From the NCBI GenBank assembly GCA_002861585.1, contig PJQJ01000004.1:21513-27021 (forward strand): a stretch of DNA of 5,509 bases, read 5' to 3'. Origin of the DNA: Candidatus Saccharimonadota bacterium. Lineage in GTDB: Bacteria; Patescibacteriota; Saccharimonadia; Saccharimonadales; Saccharimonadaceae. The notes beneath the pieces were generated by a model. It was given only the letters and a program-made list of their open reading frames with translations. It made no database searches and was not told the DNA's origin. Positions 1 to 4,936 of the stretch are shown here, piece after piece. Position 1 is the stretch's first letter, and every line of letters starts with the position of its first letter. The position numbers were made by a program, and so were the translations under genes.

Positions 1-1156
1 CTTCACTAAAATCCGGTGCTTCTGGAGCTGCCGGTGCTTCAGCACCGCCAATAACACCAGGTTCACGATTTTCATCACCATATGAAGGAGTAGTGTCAGG
101 CGCACTCGCCGCTTCTGCGACGCCCGTGCCGCTGCCGTCAAATGCATCAAGTACATTACCACCCATCTTATAGAGACCATACGCTAGTGCTATGGCACCT
201 AATGCCCCGATAGTTTTACGGTGTTTATATAGGAGCATATTAGCTTTTTCATCAAGTCGATTGAATTTAGATCTGAAGGTTTTGGTGATCTTTTTTAATC
301 GTGCAAAGCGCTCTTTTTTACCCGGCTCTTCAGGCTCTTTACCATTTTGAATTGCCTCAATTGCATTTGAGATTTTAGTACTGGCATAATGAAAAGGATT
401 TTCTTCATCAATTTCAGTGATGTTGTCTTCGCCTTCAGGGAACTGTTCGTACTTTACCTCTATACCTGTAATCTCGCCGTAGCTTTCACCAAGAACAGTC
501 CACTCTTTACCTATTTCAATAGTCGGAAGTGCTTTCGGGGTAACGTCAAATTCAACGTTATCACCATTATTTTCAGGAATCTCAGTAATAATGCTTTGTC
601 CTACGGCAAACTTTTTACCTTCTGAGTTTGTGATGATGATTGTTTGCTCTTCATCACGACCATCAGTAGCCCTATCGGTATAAGCATTACCACCCCATTC
701 AAGCTTTTGTCCTGCTTGATCAAACTTGAACGAACCCTGACCGTCTTTGTAGCGACGAAGTTCGGGTAGTGTTTCATCTGTAAGCATTTCAGGACCCCGA
801 CCCTTCGATTCACCACCGGTTTGGGCGCGTTTGCGGCGTCGATCCTTGCGACTAGTGCCGTCAGCGGCCTCTTCTTCGTCTTCTACAACTTCAGCATCAA
901 CGATATCTTCCTCGTTGACCCTTACTGGCTCTCCATCTTCCCATTCACCTTCAACTACTTCAGTATCATCAACTACTTCTGAATCGTCTTCAGCTGATTC
1001 TCGTTGTCTTGGAATTAGTAAAGCTAGCTCTTTTCCATCTTCAGTAGCTTTTGGCTTATCGTGGAAATAACTTTCGCCAACTTCGCCATCTACTACTCGA
1101 GGGCGCTCTTTATCGGTAATGGTTCCATTACCGCTAACTGCAAATCGTTCGCTCAT
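1..1156 (-). CDS. Acidic single-span membrane protein of unknown function (3' end outside window)
   Basis: An open frame of 385 codons without a stop starts at ATG 1156 and leaves the window at its left edge, so the C-terminus is missing. I do not recognise a family. Residues 53-99 are strongly acidic, with recurring E/D-V-V units (EVVDDTEVVE, DAEVVEDEEE). A short basic stretch follows at 103-110 (RKDRRRKR). Residues 140-240 look beta-rich and may be one or two small barrels. A Lys/Arg-rich segment (280-314, probably helical) leads into one hydrophobic span at about 315-331. After it comes an Ala/Pro/Glu/Gly-rich tail. There is no N-terminal signal peptide. By the positive-inside rule the large N-terminal part would be cytoplasmic and the tail outside. 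The start is supported by AAGGA at 8 nt spacing and by a consensus-like promoter upstream. It lies downstream of infB on the same strand but appears to be transcribed separately. Being a real gene is well supported; its role is unknown. Confidence 0.85.
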   Translation of the reverse strand, partial: MSERFAVSGNGTITDKERPRVVDGEVGESYFHDKPKATEDGKELALLIPRQRESAEDDSEVVDDTEVVEGEWEDGEPVRVNEEDIVDAEVVEDEEEAADGTSRKDRRRKRAQTGGESKGRGPEMLTDETLPELRRYKDGQGSFKFDQAGQKLEWGGNAYTDRATDGRDEEQTIIITNSEGKKFAVGQSIITEIPENNGDNVEFDVTPKALPTIEIGKEWTVLGESYGEITGIEVKYEQFPEGEDNITEIDEENPFHYASTKISNAIEAIQNGKEPEEPGKKERFARLKKITKTFRSKFNRLDEKANMLLYKHRKTIGALGAIALAYGLYKMGGNVLDAFDGSGTGVAEAASAPDTTPSYGDENREPGVIGGAEAPAAPEAPDFSE

Positions 1157-1164
1157 TGTGGTGG

Positions 1165-1169
1165 TCCTT
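1165..1169 (-). promoter_or_regulatory. Ribosome-binding site of the acidic membrane protein
   Basis: On the minus strand AAGGA lies 8 nt before ATG 1156, a normal Shine-Dalgarno spacing. It fixes the start of the partial gene. The leader between the predicted transcription start (about 1205) and the ATG is A-rich and shows no obvious stem. Confidence 0.75.
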
Positions 1170-1211
1170 ACTATTGCTTTCTAACTTTTTGTGTTTTGGT
1201 GATTTTCGTTC

Positions 1212-1240
1212 ATCCTAGCACAAAATAAAACAATAGTCAA
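1212..1240 (-). promoter_or_regulatory. Sigma70-type promoter for the acidic membrane protein
   Basis: Read on the minus strand, TTGACT (1240-1235) is followed after exactly 17 bp by TAGGAT (1217-1212). This matches consensus spacing and five of six -35 bases. The predicted start of transcription is near 1205, giving a leader of about 50 nt. The promoter lies in the 127-bp gap after the infB stop, so the downstream gene can be expressed independently of infB. I see no intrinsic terminator for infB in this gap, so read-through from infB is also possible. Confidence 0.7.
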
Positions 1241-1283
1241 GCATAAGAGCAGTTATAGGTATCAGCAAGATGGGAGCTGAGCC

Positions 1284-3065
1284 CTAAGAAAGTGTGCGTT
1301 TTACGAGCTCACGAGTAAAGAATTCGAGACGATCGCCCTCTTCGATAGCGAGTTTGCCTTGTGCCCTTACCGTTAAGCCACACATTTCACCCTCGAAGAC
1401 CTCTTTTGCCTCTTGCTGTTGGCGTTGGACGCGCGTCACTTCGGTTTCAGAGATGCGCTCTTTATTGCGCACGACTCGTACAAGAGTATTTGGCTGTACT
1501 TTCCCCTTAAGGACCTCGCCGCCACATATAATCTCTTCTTTTGTGGTTCGAAAAACACCACGGATTACGAGCGTTCCTAGTTCGGTCTCGACAACTTCGG
1601 GACTTAGCATGTCTTCAAGGGTCTTACGAGCATCATCGAGTAGTTCGTAGATAATACGGAAGTTACGCACACTCACCTTCTCGCGCGTTGCAAGATGCTT
1701 TACTGCAGGTGGCAGCTGTACGTTGAAGCCGTAGATGATTGCTTCGCTTGAGGCGGCTGTTCGAACGTCGTTTTCGTTTACATTACCAACACCAGAACCG
1801 ATAACTCGGATACTTAGTTCTTCATTTTCGAGTAGTCTTAGTGAATCGATAACAGACGTTAATGACCCCTGAACATCGGCTTTTACAATAACATTAACCT
1901 GTTTTGTTTCGTGCTTTTTACTGATCATAGCAAGAAGGTCTGTGCTAGTGACGTTGGTCGTCGCAGCTTCACGTTCAAGGCTCGTCTTGTGCTCTGCGCT
2001 CATGGCCCTGGCCTCTTTTTCGCTCTTCACAACAATAAACCTGTCACCAAACTGAGGAACTTCTTTAAAACCGGTCACTGTAGCCGGAGTTGATGGGCCA
2101 GCCTCTTTAATAGGGCGACCTGCGTAGTCCTGGAGGGTGCGTACTTTACCGTACGCTGTACCGGCAATAATAAAGGCGCCTGGCTTTAGTAGTCCATGCT
2201 CAACAAGTAGGCTGACAACAGCACCACGGCCCTGTTCCATATGCGACTCAATAACAAGCCCTTCGGACGGTACGGCAACTTCTGCACGGAGCTCTTCAAG
2301 GTCGGCAACAAGCAGAACCATATCAAGAAGCTTATCAAGATTGTGACCAGTCTTAGCGCTGACATCAACCATAATGACATCACCGCCCCACTCCTCTGGA
2401 TTAAGATTGTGCTCGCTTGCTAACTGAGCCTTAACGCGATTAACGTCTGCGGCTTCTTTGTCTACCTTATTGATGGCAACAACAATTTTAGCGTTAGCTG
2501 CGTTAGCAAAACGAATCGCTTCAATCGTTTGCGGCTTTACGCCGTCATCAGCTGCGACAACAATAATAACAACATCAGTAAGGGCTGCACCGTGCTGACG
2601 CAGTGCACTAAACGCTTCATGTCCTGGAGTATCAAGCAGAGTGATCATACGACCCTTTCGCTCTGTTTGATATGCCGAGATATGCTGCGTTATACCACCA
2701 GCTTCACCGCTGGCCACCTTGGTGTCTAAAAGCGCATCAAGAAGACTCGTCTTACCGTGATCAACGTGACCCATGACGGCAACGATTGGTGGACGGCCCT
2801 GCGCCTTATCGGAGAGAACACGCACCTCGCGTTTTGCCGGTGCCTCTGAATCACTGTTGGCTTTCTTTTGAACGTCAACTTCAAGGCCAAGCTCTTCTAC
2901 GATAATTTGAGCTGTCTCAAAGTCAATTCGCTGATTAACGGTTGCCATAATACCATTTTTGAACAGCTCACCAACCAACTTCGTAACCGGCAGCTGTAAT
3001 TTGTCGGCGAGTTCGCCAACCGTGATCATGTCTGGAATAATAAGTACTTTTTCGGCTTCAGCCAT
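1284..3065 (-). CDS. infB: Translation initiation factor IF-2
   Basis: IF-2 is the GTPase that brings fMet-tRNA to the 30S subunit and promotes 50S joining. Residues 8-60 form the IF2_N helical domain. The G domain follows: P-loop GHVDHGKT at 99-106, switch I GGITQHI at 123-129, DTPGH at 145-149 with the catalytic His149, NKVD at 199-202 and SAK at 236-238. Domain II covers about 265-350, domain III about 385-480, and the C-terminal tRNA-binding barrel about 485-593. At 593 residues it is much shorter than the 890-residue E. coli protein, because the long variable N-terminal extension is absent. An in-frame GTG at 3071 extends the frame by two codons, but it sits 1 nt from the Shine-Dalgarno; ATG 3065, 7 nt from AAGGAG, is the better start. 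It follows rpsA by 92 bp and is probably co-transcribed with it. Several usually conserved residues of the C-terminal barrel differ (see findings). Confidence 0.97.
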   Translation of the reverse strand: MAEAEKVLIIPDMITVGELADKLQLPVTKLVGELFKNGIMATVNQRIDFETAQIIVEELGLEVDVQKKANSDSEAPAKREVRVLSDKAQGRPPIVAVMGHVDHGKTSLLDALLDTKVASGEAGGITQHISAYQTERKGRMITLLDTPGHEAFSALRQHGAALTDVVIIVVAADDGVKPQTIEAIRFANAANAKIVVAINKVDKEAADVNRVKAQLASEHNLNPEEWGGDVIMVDVSAKTGHNLDKLLDMVLLVADLEELRAEVAVPSEGLVIESHMEQGRGAVVSLLVEHGLLKPGAFIIAGTAYGKVRTLQDYAGRPIKEAGPSTPATVTGFKEVPQFGDRFIVVKSEKEARAMSAEHKTSLEREAATTNVTSTDLLAMISKKHETKQVNVIVKADVQGSLTSVIDSLRLLENEELSIRVIGSGVGNVNENDVRTAASSEAIIYGFNVQLPPAVKHLATREKVSVRNFRIIYELLDDARKTLEDMLSPEVVETELGTLVIRGVFRTTKEEIICGGEVLKGKVQPNTLVRVVRNKERISETEVTRVQRQQQEAKEVFEGEMCGLTVRAQGKLAIEEGDRLEFFTRELVKRTLS

Positions 3066-3072
3066 GTACACG

Positions 3073-3078
3073 CTCCTT
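3073..3078 (-). promoter_or_regulatory. Ribosome-binding site of infB
   Basis: AAGGAG on the minus strand lies 7 nt before ATG 3065 and only 1 nt before the alternative GTG 3071, which decides the start. The eight bases AAGGAGCG (3078-3071) are perfectly complementary to CGCTCCTT (3135-3128) in the upstream hairpin, so this site might be masked in the mRNA. Confidence 0.8.
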
Positions 3079-3111
3079 ACTGCGTTTGGTTACATTTTTA
3101 TCCCCTAGGAA

Positions 3112-3143
3112 CTATGCGTCGCCATCAAAGGAGCGACGCATAG
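3112..3143 (-). promoter_or_regulatory. Hairpin in the rpsA-infB junction with an anti-Shine-Dalgarno-like loop
   Basis: Two perfectly complementary 11-nt arms (3112-3122 and 3133-3143; CTATGCGTCGC and its complement) enclose a 10-nt loop. On the minus-strand transcript the loop reads TCCTTTGATG. No run of T follows the stem on either strand, so it is not a standard intrinsic terminator. It lies 14 nt after the rpsA stop and 46 nt before the infB ATG. Possible roles are an RNA processing or stability element, a partial attenuator, or control of infB translation. The hairpin is seen in the sequence; the role is inference. Confidence 0.75.
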
Positions 3144-3157
3144 CCTATCAGAGATGC

Positions 3158-4225
3158 CTATTTTTTGTTTAGGCTAAGAGAGATCTTACGGTTCTCTTTG
3201 TCGATGTCGAGGACGACAAAGCTCTTTTGCTCGTTAAGCTTGAAGAGCTTCTCAGGATCAGCGCCTTCGCCTTCACCAAGCTCAGTGACATGCACAAGAG
3301 CTTCGACGGCTGGGCTAATCTGAATGAATGCACCAAACGGAGTAATACGAGTAACGGTACCATCTACCTTGTCACCCTTCTTAAACTGTTCAACTTCCTT
3401 CATCCAAGGATCCTCAGAAAGCTGCTTTAGGCTGAGGCTTAGGCGTTCTTTATCGATAGAGATAATCTTGGCCTGTACGTTATCGCCAACCTTGACGTAG
3501 TCAGATGGGTTATTAACACGCTCCCAGCTAATCTCGCTAATGTGAATTAGACCTTCAATACCTTCGACATTAACGAATGCACCGAAATCGACAACACCGG
3601 TAACGACACCATTAACGACGTCGCCAACAGCGAGCTTAGAAAAGCGCTCTTGTAGACCCTCTTTAACGGCTTCTTTTTCACTAAAGATAAGCTTGTTCTG
3701 CTTACGGTCAGCATCAAGAATGCGGACACGAAGTGTCTTGTTGATCAAGCTGTTAAGACGCTGTAGGATTTCATCCTTATCAGCACCGTTCACACGTGGA
3801 TAGTGCTCTGCAGAAAGCTGAGACACAGGCATGAAGCCGCGAACACCTTCAAGCTCGATAAGAAGACCACCGCGGTTTGCGTCGTACGCAGTCACGTCGA
3901 TTGTCTCACCAACTTCGAACAGGCGGGTAACTTCATCCCAACCACGATCCTTAGCAGCCTTGCGGAGGCTTAGCAGCGCAAATCCATCCTCGAGCTCTGG
4001 CTCGACGACACTTGCAGTTACTGTTTCACCCTCTTCTAGGTTGCGACCGAAACCGATTTCGCGACGTGGAACCAAACCGATACCACGACCACCAAGATCG
4101 ATCCAAATTTCGTGCTTTCGCACCGAAAGAACTGTTCCCTCAACGACCTCGCTTTGTGCGAGCGGTAACAGTGCGTTCTCCTCTTTTAGGAGATCATCCA
4201 TAGTAATTGTTTTGGCAGTAGCCAT
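3158..4225 (-). CDS. rpsA: Ribosomal protein S1-like RNA-binding protein, four S1 repeats
   Basis: S1 proteins bind single-stranded mRNA at the 30S subunit and help load structured or weakly ribosome-bound messages. From the chosen start the protein has 355 residues and four S1 OB-fold repeats at about 25-89, 103-182, 199-268 and 284-353. The third and fourth are most typical (VVDFGAFVNV then GLIHISEISW; TRITPFGAF then ALVHVTELG). E. coli S1 has six repeats over 557 residues; four-repeat forms are usual in Gram-positive and many other lineages. ATG 4225 is preferred, giving MATAKTITMDDLL, because a strong purine-rich GAAGGAAAGGAG precedes it. The frame remains open up to ATG 4270, which would add 15 residues but has only a distant GAGGT, 13 nt away. 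It lies upstream of infB in what is probably one operon and has its own promoter. Assignment as the ribosomal S1 is by domain architecture; a more general S1-domain RNA-binding role cannot be excluded. Confidence 0.93.
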   Translation of the reverse strand: MATAKTITMDDLLKEENALLPLAQSEVVEGTVLSVRKHEIWIDLGGRGIGLVPRREIGFGRNLEEGETVTASVVEPELEDGFALLSLRKAAKDRGWDEVTRLFEVGETIDVTAYDANRGGLLIELEGVRGFMPVSQLSAEHYPRVNGADKDEILQRLNSLINKTLRVRILDADRKQNKLIFSEKEAVKEGLQERFSKLAVGDVVNGVVTGVVDFGAFVNVEGIEGLIHISEISWERVNNPSDYVKVGDNVQAKIISIDKERLSLSLKQLSEDPWMKEVEQFKKGDKVDGTVTRITPFGAFIQISPAVEALVHVTELGEGEGADPEKLFKLNEQKSFVVLDIDKENRKISLSLNKK

Positions 4226-4226
4226 A

Positions 4227-4252
4227 AGTCTTTTTAAAGACTCCTTTCCTTC
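4227..4252 (-). promoter_or_regulatory. rpsA ribosome-binding region with a hairpin between Shine-Dalgarno and start codon
   Basis: On the minus strand GAAGGAAAGGAG (4252-4241) is followed by a 16-nt inverted repeat (4242-4227), AGTCTTT-AA-AAAGACT, and then T and the ATG at 4225. Counted linearly, AAGGAG is 15 nt from the ATG, which is too far. If the hairpin folds, the upstream GAAGG comes to about 6 nt. The stem consumes the last AG of the purine run. The repeat and spacing are direct observations; the effect on translation is inference. Confidence 0.6.
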
Positions 4253-4290
4253 GTGTATTTCTAAGGGCATGCTGGAAAAACAGACCTCAA

Positions 4291-4312
4291 AGATTACCCT
4301 TAATTGTAATCT
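4291..4312. repeat. Perfect 7-bp inverted repeat over the rpsA -10 box (operator candidate)
   Basis: AGATTAC (4291-4297) and GTAATCT (4306-4312) are exact reverse complements separated by 8 bp. The repeat covers the predicted rpsA -10 hexamer and the expected transcription start near 4296. A repressor bound here would block initiation. The sequence is AT-rich and the arms are short, so chance is possible. Confidence 0.45.
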
Positions 4313-4331
4313 GTTATACCCTAAAAGTAAA
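4303..4331 (-). promoter_or_regulatory. Sigma70-type promoter for rpsA(-infB)
   Basis: Read on the minus strand, TTTACT (4331-4326) and TACAAT (4308-4303) are separated by 17 bp. Transcription would start near 4296, leaving a leader of about 70 nt before ATG 4225. The -35 box begins 12 bp after the stop of the surface-protein gene, so rpsA has its own promoter although it lies on the same strand. No comparable promoter is visible in the rpsA-infB gap. Confidence 0.65.
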
Positions 4332-4343
4332 GGCGACTACCGC

Positions 4344-4829
4344 TTATGGCCGGCTGAGGCGACGTCGAGAATGAACGTACTGCAAAGTTGCATAGGTAAT
4401 ACCAGTGACAGCTAATGTGGTTGCCATGAGCTGTTCAACGGGACCAGTTGCGGGTAGCTGCTCTCCGGTTGCGCTAGAGCTAGGACCGGTTGCAGGAGCC
4501 GTCTGAGGAGTTTGATTTGGCGTACTTGGAGCTGGGGTTGAACCGTTTGGTTGATTAGCACCGTTACCTTGCGGCGCCTGAGGCTGCGGCTCACGATTAC
4601 CGTCAGTCTGCGGCTGGTTCTGCTGACCCTGAGGCTGGTTAGCCTGAGGGTTATTGCCTGTTTGCTGTTCTGACTGAGGAGCCGGATCATTGCCTGCGGC
4701 AGGATTGTCAGCACGACGATTGAGGGCGAAGACACCGCCAGCAAGTAATGCCACGAGGACTATTCCAATAAGGACATATGTTATTAGTGATCCTGCTTCG
4801 TTTGACTGTTTGGCTGTGGTGGTTGTCAT
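4344..4829 (-). CDS. Small LPATG-anchored surface protein with Gln/Asn/Pro-rich stalk
   Basis: The 161-residue protein has an N-terminal hydrophobic segment at 15-36 (signal peptide or signal anchor). A low-complexity stalk at about 42-120 is rich in Gln, Asn, Pro and Gly. It ends in a sortase sorting signal: LPATG at 125-129, a moderately hydrophobic stretch at 134-152 and a basic tail (HSRRRLSR). By known sortase chemistry it would be cut between Thr128 and Gly129 and linked to a cell-wall or other envelope amine. This implies a sortase elsewhere in the genome and a Gram-positive-like cell surface. No folded domain is visible, so it may be a spacer, surface coat or adhesive stalk. The N-terminal hydrophobic run preceded by EAGS also loosely resembles a pilin-like leader, but the conserved Glu5 is absent. 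The start has GAGGAG upstream (AGAGG at 5 nt). It is divergent from the ROK gene and precedes rpsA on the same strand. Confidence 0.9.
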   Translation of the reverse strand: MTTTTAKQSNEAGSLITYVLIGIVLVALLAGGVFALNRRADNPAAGNDPAPQSEQQTGNNPQANQPQGQQNQPQTDGNREPQPQAPQGNGANQPNGSTPAPSTPNQTPQTAPATGPSSSATGEQLPATGPVEQLMATTLAVTGITYATLQYVHSRRRLSRP

Positions 4830-4843
4830 AGGCTCCTCTAGGT

Positions 4844-4875
4844 GTTATATCATCTTAATCACTATATGATATAAC
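4844..4875. repeat. Perfect 10-bp inverted repeat in the divergent promoter region
   Basis: GTTATATCAT (4844-4853) and ATGATATAAC (4866-4875) are exact reverse complements with a 12-bp spacer. The right arm contains the -10 box proposed for the surface-protein gene and shares two bases with the neighbouring 17-bp palindrome. A transcript starting near 4859 would contain only one arm, so this element would act as DNA (an operator pair) rather than as an RNA hairpin. The left arm also encodes a minimal ATG-ATA-TAA reading frame on the minus strand, probably by chance. Confidence 0.55.
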
Positions 4876-4894
4876 ATAAACTGTTTATGTGCAA
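4866..4894 (-). promoter_or_regulatory. Sigma70-type promoter for the LPATG surface protein
   Basis: On the minus strand TTGCAC (4894-4889) and TATCAT (4871-4866) are separated by 17 bp. The expected transcription start is near 4859, with a leader of about 30 nt. The spacer is almost filled by a 17-bp palindrome, which suggests regulation. On the opposite strand TATGAT (4865-4870) could serve as a -10 box for the ROK gene but lacks a good -35 box. Confidence 0.6.
4874..4890. repeat. 17-bp perfect palindrome between -35 and -10 (operator candidate)
   Basis: ACATAAAC and GTTTATGT flank a single central T at 4882 and match perfectly over 8 bp per arm. The site occupies the promoter spacer and touches the -35 box of the surface-protein promoter. 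A dimeric helix-turn-helix repressor would be the natural ligand. No regulator gene is seen in the window. Confidence 0.6.
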
Positions 4895-4917
4895 CAATGC
4901 CCTAACGGACATCTTCA

Positions 4918-4926
4918 TGCTACACT
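4918..4926 (+). promoter_or_regulatory. Extended -10 promoter for the ROK kinase gene
   Basis: TGCTACACT is an extended -10 element (TG-N-TACACT, hexamer 4921-4926). No good -35 box lies 16-18 bp upstream, which is tolerable for extended -10 promoters. Transcription would start at about 4932-4934, only 3-5 nt before ATG 4937. This would give a leaderless mRNA and fits the missing Shine-Dalgarno. Confidence is moderate because only one element supports it. Confidence 0.4.
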
Positions 4927-4936
4927 TTAAGCAGAT

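Noticed and set aside
831..1070. Plus-strand Ser/Thr-rich open frame of 79 codons
   Set aside because: It is the reverse strand of the Glu/Asp-rich part of the acidic membrane protein; GAA/GAT codons read backwards as TTC/ATC and shifted frames give Ser runs.
1170..1237. Distant 7-bp inverted repeats (ACTATTG/CAATAGT and TTTTGTG/CACAAAA) upstream of the acidic protein gene
   Set aside because: The arms are short, AT-rich and far apart, and one arm of each lies upstream of the predicted transcription start. Chance is the simplest explanation.
3066..3071. GTG 3071 as the infB start
   Set aside because: It is only 1 nt from the AAGGAG ribosome-binding site, whereas ATG 3065 has a normal 7-nt spacing.
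3112..3143. Intrinsic terminator between rpsA and infB
   Set aside because: The stem is strong, but no T-run follows it on either strand, and infB has no visible promoter of its own after it.
4317..4346. Terminator after the surface-protein gene
   Set aside because: Only a 3-bp GCG/CGC stem with a broken T-stretch is visible after the stop codon, too weak to call.
3831..4415. Plus-strand open frame of 194 codons
   Set aside because: It is antisense to rpsA and the end of the surface-protein gene. Its Ser/Arg/Pro-rich translation is typical of a shadow frame, and it has no ribosome-binding site or recognisable domain.
4845..4853. Minimal upstream reading frame ATG-ATA-TAA in the leader of the surface-protein gene
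   Set aside because: It has no ribosome-binding site and is explained by the palindromic arm it lies in.
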